Of a stretch of 59,074 nucleotides of DNA, positions 45,272-54,861 are shown one piece after another (positions within the stretch are counted from its first letter, which is position 1; the number at the start of each line of letters is the position of its first letter). The position numbers and the translations under genes are program-made. Origin of the DNA: Bradyrhizobium glycinis (GTDB lineage: Bacteria; Pseudomonadota; Alphaproteobacteria; Rhizobiales; Xanthobacteraceae); contig NZ_JACCHQ010000039.1 in the NCBI RefSeq assembly GCF_016031655.1, positions 1 through 59,074 of the forward strand, in the 5' to 3' direction. A model generated the notes under the pieces. It ran no database searches. It was given only the letters and a program-made list of their open reading frames with translations, and was not told where the DNA came from.

Positions 45272-45388
45272 GTCATTCCGGGGCGCGCGCAGCGCGAGCT
45301 ACGATGCGCACTTGCGCATCTGAGAATCCATACTCCCGATCGTGGATATGGATTCCGGGCCTGGCCCTTCGGGCCATCCCGGAATGAC
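45272..45388. repeat. A-type palindromic repeat, copy 3
   Basis: Begins GTCATTCCGGGG, contains GCGCGCAGCGCG and ATGCGCACTTGCGCAT, and ends CCCGGAATGAC. It lies between the BKACE and carboxylase beta genes. Confidence 0.85.
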
Positions 45389-45399
45389 GGAGTGTGTGA

Positions 45400-46266
45400 C
45401 TACCTGTTCGTCCCAAAGATCTTCCGCGCTTCCGCGGGGCTCGCGATCTCGCGGCCGGCGCGCCTTGCGCAGGCGGCGACGGCTTCGATGAGCTCGCCGT
45501 TCGACGTCACCTTCTTGCCGTCGGCGAGATAGAAGGTGTCCTCGAGGCCGGTGCGCAAGTGACCGCCGAGCTCGGCGCAGCGCTGGTGCAGCGGCCAGAT
45601 CTCCTCGCGGCCGATGGCGGTGACCTGCCAATGCGCCTCGGGGCGCTTCAGCTTCAAGAGGATCGGCAGCAGCTCGGGATCGGCCGGCATGCCGGAGGCG
45701 ACGCCCATGACGAAATTGTATTCGAGCGGGCCCTTGTACATGCCGACCTGGGTGTACATGCCGACGCAGCGGACGATGCCGACGTCGAAGCATTCGAACT
45801 CGGGGATGGTGCCGACCGCGTTCATGACGTCGAGATAGTCCTTCACCTTCTCGACCGCATTGTCGAACATCATCGGCGGCCAGGCCCAGGTGTTGTCCGC
45901 CTTTACCTTCAGGTAGTTCAGCGAGCCGGCATTGCAGGCTGCGATCTCCGGCCGGGTCTCACGGATGCAGTCGAGCGCGCCTGAATAATTCGGCCCCGAC
46001 ACGCCCGAGGTGTGGTTGATGATCACGCCCGGGCAGGCTTCGCGGATCGCCTGCTGGATCTCCTTGCTGACCGCGACCTCCCAGGACGGCAGATGCCCCC
46101 TGCCGGGCGCCTGCTGGCGCAGATGGATGTGCATGATGGACGCGCCGGCCTCGAACGCCGCCTTGGCCTCGCGCGCCATCTCTTCGGGCGTCACGGGCAC
46201 GTTGTGCTGCCTGGGGTCGGTGAGCACGCCGTTCAGCGCGCAGGTGATGACGGCCTTGTCGCTCAT
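45400..46266 (-). CDS. beta-keto acid cleavage enzyme (BKACE, DUF849)
   Basis: 288 residues from ATG 46266 (MSDKAVITCALNGV); GTG 46284 is a weak alternative. TIM-barrel family of 3-keto-5-aminohexanoate cleavage enzymes. They join a beta-keto acid with acetyl-CoA to give acetoacetate and a new CoA ester. Zinc-site histidines lie in ASIMHIHLR; NHTSGVSGPN, PEFECFDVG and RTGLEDTFYL (with the catalytic glutamate) follow. The exact substrate is open since family members differ widely. It stands alone between two repeats. Confidence 0.92.
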   Translation of the reverse strand: MSDKAVITCALNGVLTDPRQHNVPVTPEEMAREAKAAFEAGASIMHIHLRQQAPGRGHLPSWEVAVSKEIQQAIREACPGVIINHTSGVSGPNYSGALDCIRETRPEIAACNAGSLNYLKVKADNTWAWPPMMFDNAVEKVKDYLDVMNAVGTIPEFECFDVGIVRCVGMYTQVGMYKGPLEYNFVMGVASGMPADPELLPILLKLKRPEAHWQVTAIGREEIWPLHQRCAELGGHLRTGLEDTFYLADGKKVTSNGELIEAVAACARRAGREIASPAEARKIFGTNR

Positions 46267-46362
46267 GCGTTCGATGTCTCGCACGTTGAGAATTCAACGC
46301 TTGCGATCATGTGACGCGCGACATGCGGCTTCTTGCGCGGAGAAGCTGGGAAAGGAGATGCC

Positions 46363-46453
46363 GTAGGGTGGGTTAGCCGAAGGCGTAACCCACCAAGGTC
46401 TATCTCCGCGGATGCATAAGTGGTGGATTACGCCTTCGGCTAATCCACCCTAC
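46363..46453. repeat. D-type palindromic repeat, copy 2
   Basis: Begins GTAGGGTGGGTTAGCCG and ends CGGCTAATCCACCCTAC, inner pair GCGTAACCCACC / GGTGGATTACGC. Lies between the AraC and BKACE genes on the 3' side of the AraC gene. Confidence 0.85.
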
Positions 46454-46460
46454 GAAGTAA

Positions 46461-47261
46461 TCAACTCGCCTCCGCCATCCGCACCGTCTCGGTGCTGCGA
46501 TAGATCGCAAGGTCGCGCGAGCCGACGAAGATCGCGCGCGGCTTCAATCCGTAGAAGCGGCGGATCGAGTGGCTGAAATGGGTGGAATCGGGATAGCCGA
46601 TGTCCTGCGCGAGATGGGCGAGGTTGAGGTCCTGATTGGCGAAGTGCAGCAGATGCCGCGCGCGCTTCCAGGCGCGGAAGGAGCGGAACGAGATGCCGGT
46701 CTCCTCCTTGAACAGATGCAGGAAGCGCGAGGCCGAGAGACCGGCTTCGGCGGCGCAGGTATCCGCCGTCACCGGCTCGCCGGAGAAGCGCTGGATGCGG
46801 GCCACCGCACGCATCACGCGCGGATCCAAGACGCGGCGCGGCAGCGCCTCGCCGAAGCACATCTCGTCGAACTCGGCCGTGGTGATGTCGCCATAGCGGC
46901 GCTGACGCAGCAAGGCATAGGCGGCGAGGATCTTGCGGGCATAGGCGGGCTGGTCGGGTCCGGTCAGGCGCGCGGCCAGGGCTTCGATCACGCCATCCGG
47001 CATGCTTTCCGGCTCCAGCGTCACGCTGATCACGGTGCGATAGTCGCTGGCGATGGAATGCCGCTGGTTCGGCAGGGTGACGAACAGCTCGCCGGTGGTG
47101 AGAACGTCGTCGATCGTCAGGTGCAGATTGCCCTTCACCGCGACATAGACATGGCAGCAACCGGGTGTCCGTTTGCGCGGACGGCCAAGCAGGCCCGCAT
47201 AAAACACCCGCTCCGGCGTGATCAGCATCAGGTGGTCGGATTCGCGACCGTTATATTCCAT
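46461..47261 (-). CDS. AraC family transcriptional regulator
   Basis: 266 residues. An N-terminal cupin-like sensor half (GCCHVYVAVKGNLHLTIDDV, FVTLPNQRHSI) is followed by a C-terminal DNA-binding domain with two helix-turn-helix motifs: ADTCAAEAGLSASRFLHLFKEETGISFRSFRAWKR and NLAHLAQDIGYPDSTHFSHSIRRFYGLKPR. It lies inside the minus-strand catabolic block, so the acyl-CoA dehydrogenases, GST or BKACE genes are natural candidates for its targets. No effector is indicated. Confidence 0.92.
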   Translation of the reverse strand: MEYNGRESDHLMLITPERVFYAGLLGRPRKRTPGCCHVYVAVKGNLHLTIDDVLTTGELFVTLPNQRHSIASDYRTVISVTLEPESMPDGVIEALAARLTGPDQPAYARKILAAYALLRQRRYGDITTAEFDEMCFGEALPRRVLDPRVMRAVARIQRFSGEPVTADTCAAEAGLSASRFLHLFKEETGISFRSFRAWKRARHLLHFANQDLNLAHLAQDIGYPDSTHFSHSIRRFYGLKPRAIFVGSRDLAIYRSTETVRMAEAS

Positions 47262-47365
47262 TGGGGTCCTCCTCGCGCGGGTCTTGGCCGCTGCGGACGG
47301 AGGTCACCTTAGCGGAAATTTGCGCGCTGTCACGATAGGATAGCGCTGTCATGAAAACACGCGCT

Positions 47366-47464
47366 GTCGTTCCGGGGCGGTCCGCAAGACCGAACCTCAG
47401 GTGCGCCATTGCGCACCGGGAACCTCGAGATTCCGGGTCAATGCTGCGCATCGCCCGGAATGAC
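47366..47464. repeat. A-type palindromic repeat, copy 4 (degenerate)
   Basis: GTCGTTCCGGGGCGG at left and GCCCGGAATGAC at right, with GGTGCGCCATTGCGCACC inside. Shorter and more diverged than copies 2, 3 and 5. Lies between the GST stop and the AraC promoter side. Confidence 0.75.
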
Positions 47465-47475
47465 GGTCCTGGAAC

Positions 47476-48131
47476 CTACGCCCTCACCCTTGGCGCGACG
47501 TTTTGCTCGTCCCCGGCCTTTTGCTCCGCAGCAACGGCGCGCTTGTAGCCGTCGCGTTGCTGCAGGCGCGCCCAATAGGCTGCGACGTTTGGCCCGAAAT
47601 CCTTAGCAAGCCCGATATTGCTCGCGAGCCGAAGCGCGTAACCGATGACAATGTCAGCGGCGGTGAAACGGCCCGCGCACAATGTTTCGGCATTCGCCGT
47701 CGCTGCCTCGACCGCGCGCAGGCGCCCGAGGAACCATTTCGCGTAGTCGGTGGCGACTTGCGGGTTGCGGCGCTCCTCCGGCTCGAGCTGGGTGTATCTC
47801 AGCACCAGCGTTTGCGGAAAGGTTAATGTGGCGTCGCTGAAATACATCCAGTTCAGGAACGTCCCGTAGGCGGGATCCTCGGGGCCGACCATCAACGGCG
47901 TCGGGCCGTACTTGACGCCGAGGTAATGACAAATGCCGGAGGATTCCGTCATCCTGGTCTCGCCATCGATCATGAAGGGGATGGTGCCGAGCGGATTGAG
48001 CGCGAGATAGTCCTTGGCGAAGACGCGCGGCGGGAACGGCAGCATCTTCAATTCATAGCGCAGCCCCATCTCCTCCAGCATCCAGAGCGGACGGAACGAG
48101 CGCGCGGCGTCGCAGTGATAGAGCGTGATCA

Positions 48132-48132
<1 letters not shown>
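47476..48132 (-). CDS. glutathione S-transferase family protein
   Basis: 218 residues from ATG 48132, overlapping the stop of the preceding acyl-CoA dehydrogenase by three bases (ATGA); a further extension is a shadow. N-terminal thioredoxin fold MITLYHCDAARSFRPLWMLEEMGLRYE, the cis-proline in PLGTIPFMID and TESSGICHYL for glutathione contact; a helical C-terminal domain with FTAADIVIGYALRL. Coupled to an acyl-CoA dehydrogenase, it may act in the same catabolic pathway or in removing electrophilic products. Confidence 0.9.
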
Positions 48133-49295
<1,163 letters not shown>

Positions 49296-49306
49296 TTTGG
49301 CCTCTC

Positions 49307-49406
49307 GTCATTCCGGGGCGCGCGAAGCGCGAGCCCGGAATCCATTTCTCTACGGTGTCTGCGGCTCGATGGATCCGGGCTCGCTTCGCTCGCGCCCCGG
49401 AATGAC
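49307..49406. repeat. A-type palindromic repeat, copy 5
   Basis: Begins GTCATTCCGGGGCGCGCG and ends CGCGCCCCGGAATGAC; inner pair AAGCGCGAGCCCGGAATCCAT / ATGGATCCGGGCTCGCTT. Lies between the two acyl-CoA dehydrogenase genes. Confidence 0.85.
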
Positions 49407-49421
49407 GCGAGGAGAGAGCGT

Positions 49422-50597
49422 TCAAAGACCCATCTGCCGCGACGCCAGATCCTTCATGATCTCCTCGGTGCCGCCGCCGATGGCGTTGACCTTGACCTCG
49501 CGGTAGATGCGCTCGGCCTTGATGCCGCGCATGAAGCCGGCGCCGCCGAAGATCTGCACGGCTTCCGAGGCGCAGAACGCCATGGTCTGCGTCGCCTGGT
49601 TCTTCATCATGCAGATCTCGGCGACCGGGCTCTCGCCCTGCTCGAGCTGCCAGGCCAGCATCTCCAGCATCGCTTGCGATGCCGCGACCTTCTGCGCCAT
49701 GTCGACGATCTTGTGGCGGATGACCTGGTGCTGCGCGAGCGGCTTGCCGAAGGTCTTGCGCTCCTTGGCGTAAGCGATCGCCTCGTCGAGGCAGACGCGG
49801 GCAAAGGCGGTGCAGCTCGCGGCCATGCCCATGCGCTCGCTGTTGAAGTTCTGCATGATGATCTTGAAGCCTTGGCCCTCCTCGCCGATCAGGTTCTCGG
49901 CGGGCACGCGGCATGCGTCGAAATGCAGCGTCGCGGTATCGGAGGCCCACCAGCCCATCTTCTTGAGCTTCGTCCTGGACAGGCCGGGCGTGTCGCCTTC
50001 GATCAGGAGCAGGCTGACGCCGCCGGCGCCCTCGCCGCCGGTCCGCACCGCAACGGTCAGGTAATCGGCACGCATGCCTGAGGTGATGAAGGTCTTCTCC
50101 CCGCTGACGACGTAGTGATCGCCGTCGCGCCGTGCGCGGGTGCGCAGGTTGGCAACGTCGGAGCCGCCGCCCGGCTCGGTGATCGCCAGCGCGGAGATTT
50201 TTTCGCCGGCCAGCACCTGCGGCAGCACGCGCGCCTTCACCTCTGCCCGTGCGGCCCGCGCGATCGGCGGCGAGCCGATGGTGTGGCTCATCAGGCTGGC
50301 GCTGACGCCGCCTGCGCCGGCGCGCGCAAGCTCCTGGCTCGCCACGAGCTTCATGAACTGGTCGGCGGCGATGCCGCCATATTCCTCGGGAAATCCGAGG
50401 CCCAAGAGGCCGATCTCGGCCGCCTTGCGATAGAGCTCGCGCGGGAATTCGCCGGCTTCGTCCCAGTCGTGGGCGAAGGGCGCGATCTCCTTCTCGACGA
50501 AGCGCCGCATCACCTCGCGGAACGCGTCGTGATCGGCGGTATAGAACGGGCTCTTCATCGCGAGACTTGCCTTAAGCGGATTCGTCTCGGCCACCAT
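49422..50597 (-). CDS. acyl-CoA dehydrogenase (long/branched-chain type)
   Basis: 391 residues from ATG 50597, eight bases after AAGG (ATG 50558 would give 378). Segments: ALAITEPGGGSDVANLRTRA, DHYVVSGEKTFITSGMRADY, FNSERMGMAAS with the helix-G glutamate, and IFGGAGFMRGIKAERIYREVKVNAIGGGTEEIMKDLA. Like its neighbour it carries Gly where the medium-chain base would be. It heads the minus-strand block; nothing is known of its substrate. The unrelated sortase region begins just beyond. Confidence 0.91.
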   Translation of the reverse strand: MVAETNPLKASLAMKSPFYTADHDAFREVMRRFVEKEIAPFAHDWDEAGEFPRELYRKAAEIGLLGLGFPEEYGGIAADQFMKLVASQELARAGAGGVSASLMSHTIGSPPIARAARAEVKARVLPQVLAGEKISALAITEPGGGSDVANLRTRARRDGDHYVVSGEKTFITSGMRADYLTVAVRTGGEGAGGVSLLLIEGDTPGLSRTKLKKMGWWASDTATLHFDACRVPAENLIGEEGQGFKIIMQNFNSERMGMAASCTAFARVCLDEAIAYAKERKTFGKPLAQHQVIRHKIVDMAQKVAASQAMLEMLAWQLEQGESPVAEICMMKNQATQTMAFCASEAVQIFGGAGFMRGIKAERIYREVKVNAIGGGTEEIMKDLASRQMGL

Positions 50598-50722
50598 GGC
50601 TGGAACCTTGGCCGCTCACTTGCGCGGAGTGGCTGATGGGCGCGGAACGCTCCGAGCAAGGCAGCAACTGAGCGCAAGAATTATAGACGCAAGGACGCCC
50701 GATGCTGGTTATTTCTCGTGGG

Positions 50723-51493
50723 TCACAACGTCAGAAACAGCGCAAACGGCTCTTCCAGCGTGCGGCGCAGGTGCTTTCGGTACAAGGCGTGGTTGGGATC
50801 GTCGGGCGCAACCCGGCCCAAAGAGGGCTTGGCGATATTCCTGAGCGGCACATAGGCGATCGGCGCGGCGGTCGGCGTGAGCTGAGAGCCGGGCCCGGCG
50901 CGGAGCGTCGAGATGATGCCGTACATCTCGCCAGATACCGTCGGCCGCGACACCGTGATCACGCGGTGCTGGCCGTGCTTGATGATGACGAGGTAGATGA
51001 AACCGGACTGATGGGGAACGGCGACCTCGCCGGTATGCTCGTAGGCGGCATCGGTTCGCTCGCCCTCGCGAAAGACCAGCGACGAGACCTTCGGCTCCCA
51101 GGCGATCTCGGTGCGATAGGCGAAGATCGCATCCTTGTCGCCGAACGACGGCCTCAGGGTGATGTAGACGTCCTCGAGCCAGGTCACCGCGCGATGGGCA
51201 TAGGAGCCGAGGCTGTCGGGCGCGACGTCGTTTGCGGCCGGGGGCGTCACCACGACGACACTTTTGCGCAGGGAAACGCCGAGCGCCTGCTCCAGGCGGA
51301 CCGTCGTCGCCAGCGTGAACGGCCGCCGGCCGCCGAGCACCTTCTCCAGCGTCGACAGGCTGAGCTTGGCCTGCTCGGCCAGCGCCTGCCGGGAGATCCG
51401 GCGCCGGGCGAGCTCCTCGCGAATGGTCTCGGCGATCTCGCGGCTCTGCTCGTCCGAAAGCTGCTTGTCGGTGAGTTTGTCCTGCGTCTGCAT
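50723..51493 (-). CDS. XRE-like HTH regulator with a C-terminal sensor domain
   Basis: 256 residues. An N-terminal helix-turn-helix at about 18–78 (IAETIREELARRRISRQALAEQAKLSLSTLEKVLGGRRPFTLATTVRLEQALG) is followed by an unrecognised domain of about 150 residues (AYRTEIAWEPKVSSLVFREGERTD, SGFIYLVIIKHGQHRVITVSRP), which could bind a small ligand. Divergent from the VIT/vWA sortase substrate gene with a 186-base shared promoter region, so it is the likely regulator of that gene. No autoregulatory palindrome is obvious to me. Confidence 0.85.
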   Translation of the reverse strand: MQTQDKLTDKQLSDEQSREIAETIREELARRRISRQALAEQAKLSLSTLEKVLGGRRPFTLATTVRLEQALGVSLRKSVVVVTPPAANDVAPDSLGSYAHRAVTWLEDVYITLRPSFGDKDAIFAYRTEIAWEPKVSSLVFREGERTDAAYEHTGEVAVPHQSGFIYLVIIKHGQHRVITVSRPTVSGEMYGIISTLRAGPGSQLTPTAAPIAYVPLRNIAKPSLGRVAPDDPNHALYRKHLRRTLEEPFALFLTL

Positions 51494-51679
51494 CGTCAGC
51501 CCCGCTCCAGGCCGATCAGTCTAGCAGGGCGGACAAACCAGCACAAAACCGCACATGACCGCCCCGGCCGAAACGAGCCAGGGCCGGCCGCGGCGGAACA
51601 TTGCCGATCATTCTGCTCGCGAAAGGCCGCCCCGCCGGCGGATGCTGAGGACCAGCAAACCTGCTTCGGGAGCAAGCAA

Positions 51680-53944
51680 ATGGACTCCTACGACACGGCC
51701 GACAGCGACGAACACCCGCTGTTGAGCCGCCTCATCAAGGTCGGACTGTTCCTTCTCGCGCAGGGCATCGCGGTGATGCTGGTCGCCTTCCTGGCCCTGC
51801 TGGTGAGTTTTGGGGCGAGCTGGTCGGCAACGACCGAACAGGCCAGCCTGCTCCAGCCCGGCGAGGCACGGTCGGGCAGCCTGCTGCTGAAAGAGGACGG
51901 CGCCACCCTAGAGGCGATCCGCCTCGGGACCGATGTCGACATCACGGTGTCGGGCCCGACCTTGCGCGCCCGCGTCACGCAAGCATTCCGCAACCCGAGC
52001 AAGGATTGGGTCGAGGCCACCTACGTCTATCCGCTCGCGGCCGGCGGCGCCGTTGATACGCTGAAGATGGTGGTCGGCGACCGCGTCATCATCGGCGACA
52101 TCAAGGAACGGCAGCAGGCCCGCGTGATCTACGAGGAGGCGCGCCGCGCCGGCCAGAAGGCCGCGCTCACCGAGCAGGAACGGCCGAACATCTTCACCAA
52201 TTCGGTCGCCAATATCGGTCCCGGCGAAACCGTGCTGGTGCAGATCGAGTACCAGGAGCCGGTGCATCAAGTCGGCAACGAATATTCGTTGCGCCTGCCG
52301 CTCGTGGTCGGACCGCGCTACAATCCCGCGCCGATCATCCAGAGCGTCGACTTCCGCAAGGATGGCTCGGGCTGGGGCGCGACGACGTCAGACCCGGTGC
52401 CGGATCGTGATCGCATCTCGCCCCCTGTGCTGGATCCCGCCAAGAATGCGTCGGTCAATCCGACCAGCATCACGGTACGCCTGCAGGCCGGCTTCGCGCT
52501 CGGCGAGGTCAAGAGCCACCATCACAACGTCAAGACGGAAGGCCCGGACAACATGACGCGCGTGGTGACGCTCGCCGACGGCACTGTCCCCGCCGACCGT
52601 GACTTCGAACTGACCTGGAAGCCGGCTGCCGAGAAAGCGCCGTCGGTCGGCCTGTTTCGTGAGCACATCGGCGATGCCGATTACCTGCTCGCCTTCATCA
52701 CCCCGCCGAGAGCGGAGCAGGCGATGCAGAAGCCGCTGCCGCGCGAGGTCGTGTTCGTGATCGACAATTCCGGCTCGATGGGCGGCACGTCCATCGTGCA
52801 GGCCAAGGCAAGCCTGCTCTACGCCCTCGGCCGCCTGCAGCCGAATGACCGCTTCAACGTGATCCGCTTCGATGACACCATGGACGTGCTGTTTCCGGCG
52901 TCCGTGCCGGCCGATGCCGCGCATGTCGGCGAGGCGATCTCGTTCGTAAGCGCCTTGCAGGCGCGCGGCGGCACCGAGATGGTACCGGCGATGCGCGCGG
53001 CACTGACCGACAGGCTCGGCGACACCGGCATGGTCCGCCAGGTCGTGTTCCTGACCGACGGCGCGATCGGCAACGAGCAGCAATTGTTCGATGCGATCAC
53101 GACGATGCGCGGCCGCTCGCGCGTCTTTATGGTCGGTATCGGCTCCGCGCCCAACACCTATCTGATGACCCGCGCCGCCGAGCTCGGCCGCGGCGCCTTC
53201 ACCCATATCGGCTCCGTCGAGCAGGTGGAGGAGCGCATGCGCGGCCTGTTCGCCAAGCTGGAGAATCCGGCCGTGACCGGCCTCACCGCAACCTTTTCCG
53301 AGGCCAACGCCGACGTCACCCCGGCGATCATTCCCGACGTCTATCGCGACGAGCCCCTGGTGCTGGCGGCGAGACTCGACAAGCTCGCAGGCTCGCTCGA
53401 GATCAAGGGCCGCGTCGGCGACCGTCCGTGGTCGGTGACGTTGCCGCTGCAAAGCGCGGCCGAAGGCAAGGGCCTGTCAAAGCTCTGGGCCAGGCGCAAG
53501 ATCGCCGATGCGGAGGTGGCGCGCACCGTGCGCGAGATGACCCCGGAAGACTCCGACAAGGCGATCCTGGCGTTGGCGCTCGACCATCAGATCGTCACGC
53601 GGCTGACCAGCCTCGTCGCGGTCGACAAGACGCCAAGCCGTCCCGACGGCGCGCCGCTGAAGCTCAGCGAGCTGCCGCTCAACCTGCCCGCGGGCTGGAA
53701 CTTCGAGAAGGTATTCGGCGAGCGGCCGCATCTGACGCCGACACAGCTGCGCGAACGTCACACCGATGCGCGCAACCAGCCGGCGACGCGAGGGCCGACG
53801 CCTGCTGCGCCCGATGCGATCCGCCTGCCCAAGACCGCAACCTCGGCGGAGCTGAAGATGATCGCGGGTTTCATCCTGATCGTGCTCGCCCTGATCCTGT
53901 TCATGTTCAACCGGCGTCGGCCCTTGCTCACCGACGTCGCTTGA
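51680..53944 (+). CDS. VIT/vWA sortase substrate (marine proteobacterial sortase target type)
   Basis: 754 residues from ATG 51680; longer upstream frame is a shadow of the divergent regulator. An N-terminal membrane segment (about 20–48) is followed by a VIT domain (VTQAFRNPSKDWVEATYVYPL to about 190) and a von Willebrand A domain with the MIDAS motif DNSGSMG at 362–368, then T and D residues in FLTDGAIG. The C-terminus is a sorting signal: LPKTAT at 716–721, a hydrophobic segment (about 728–744) and RRR. That is the layout of substrates cut by class GN sortases. The sortase gene follows after a terminator. Confidence 0.93.
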   Translation: MDSYDTADSDEHPLLSRLIKVGLFLLAQGIAVMLVAFLALLVSFGASWSATTEQASLLQPGEARSGSLLLKEDGATLEAIRLGTDVDITVSGPTLRARVTQAFRNPSKDWVEATYVYPLAAGGAVDTLKMVVGDRVIIGDIKERQQARVIYEEARRAGQKAALTEQERPNIFTNSVANIGPGETVLVQIEYQEPVHQVGNEYSLRLPLVVGPRYNPAPIIQSVDFRKDGSGWGATTSDPVPDRDRISPPVLDPAKNASVNPTSITVRLQAGFALGEVKSHHHNVKTEGPDNMTRVVTLADGTVPADRDFELTWKPAAEKAPSVGLFREHIGDADYLLAFITPPRAEQAMQKPLPREVVFVIDNSGSMGGTSIVQAKASLLYALGRLQPNDRFNVIRFDDTMDVLFPASVPADAAHVGEAISFVSALQARGGTEMVPAMRAALTDRLGDTGMVRQVVFLTDGAIGNEQQLFDAITTMRGRSRVFMVGIGSAPNTYLMTRAAELGRGAFTHIGSVEQVEERMRGLFAKLENPAVTGLTATFSEANADVTPAIIPDVYRDEPLVLAARLDKLAGSLEIKGRVGDRPWSVTLPLQSAAEGKGLSKLWARRKIADAEVARTVREMTPEDSDKAILALALDHQIVTRLTSLVAVDKTPSRPDGAPLKLSELPLNLPAGWNFEKVFGERPHLTPTQLRERHTDARNQPATRGPTPAAPDAIRLPKTATSAELKMIAGFILIVLALILFMFNRRRPLLTDVA

Positions 53945-53972
53945 GAGAGGAGCGCCCCGGACTCCTCTGTTA

Positions 53973-54020
53973 GCGCGCGCGGCTGCCCGTCCCCTCCAAA
54001 CGGCCGCGCGCGCCTTTTTT
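53973..54020 (+). terminator. intrinsic terminator after the sortase substrate gene
   Basis: GCGCGCGCGGC at 53973–53983 and GCCGCGCGCGC at 54003–54013 form an 11-bp perfect stem, followed by CTTTTTT. It lies 28 bases after the vWA stop, before the sortase gene. Confidence 0.85.
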
Positions 54021-54021
54021 G

Positions 54022-54135
54022 GTCATTGCGAGCGCAGCGACGCAATCCAGGCTGCCTCCGCGGAAAGATTCTGGATTGCTTCGCGGAGCCTGTCATCGGG
54101 CCGCGCGTCGCGCGAACCCGGTGGCTCGCAATGAC
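54022..54135. repeat. G-type inverted repeat overlapping the sortase start
   Basis: GTCATTGCGAGC at left and GCTCGCAATGAC at right form 12-base perfect terminal arms; inner matching parts include GCAATCCAG and CTGGATTGC. The right arm contains the ATG taken as the sortase start. Confidence 0.85.
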
Positions 54136-54718
54136 GAGTGTGGAAACAGTGCCCCGCCTCATCTCTCCCCTCGTATTGGCCCTGATCGGCCTCATCCTGT
54201 TCGGCGACGGAGCTTATATCCATGCCAAGGCATGGCTGGCGCAGCTGCTGCTGGAGCGGGCATTCGACCGAAGCATTGCGACGGGACAGGCGGTGAAGCC
54301 CTGGTCATGGGCCGACACCTGGCCGATCGCGCGGATCGAGGTGAAGCGGATCGGCGCCAGTGCCATCGTGCTGGAAGGCGCGAGCGGGCAGGCACTTGCT
54401 TTCGGACCCGGCCATATCCAGCACACGGCTGATGCGGGCGAACGCGGGATTGCCGTCTATGCCGCCCATCGTGACACTCATTTTCGCTTCCTGAAGGATG
54501 TTGCCATTGGCGACATCATCGATGTCATGCGCAGTGACGGTCGACACTTTCGCTATCGCGCGGATTCCTCGGCCGTGGTTCGCTTCGATGCATCGGGGAT
54601 CGACACCTCGGCACGAGGTTTCGAACTTGTTCTCGCGACCTGCTGGCCATTCGATGCCGTCACATCCGGCCCCGAGCGCTACATCCTGCACGCGACATTG
54701 ATCGAAGCGGACAGATAG
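54131..54718 (+). CDS. class GN sortase
   Basis: 195 residues from ATG 54131 (later in-frame GTG codons at 54140 and 54149 are alternatives; the second has GGAA upstream). One N-terminal membrane anchor (ISPLVLALIGLILFGDGAYI). The sortase triad is visible: His113 in AAHRDTHF, Cys171 in LATCWPFDA and Arg in GPERYILHA. Class GN sortases are the Gram-negative branch, usually encoded beside a single vWA-type substrate, here at 51680–53944. They act in the periplasm. The anchor target in the Gram-negative envelope is not established. Confidence 0.92.
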   Translation: MTSVETVPRLISPLVLALIGLILFGDGAYIHAKAWLAQLLLERAFDRSIATGQAVKPWSWADTWPIARIEVKRIGASAIVLEGASGQALAFGPGHIQHTADAGERGIAVYAAHRDTHFRFLKDVAIGDIIDVMRSDGRHFRYRADSSAVVRFDASGIDTSARGFELVLATCWPFDAVTSGPERYILHATLIEADR

Positions 54719-54861
54719 ATCGCCTGCTGGATCGGTGAGACACGCCGATGGCGGCCTTCATTCCGCCTCACGGCATGACGCCCACATGGTTGCCACTGCA
54801 AAGGACTCGCCATAGAACAGAGTGACGCGACACCAATAAGAACAACAGGTGAGGTCACGCC

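Noticed and set aside
50702..51679. 326-residue N-terminal extension of the vWA protein
   Set aside because: It is the antisense shadow of the XRE regulator; the natural start MDSYDTADSDEHPLL is at 51680.
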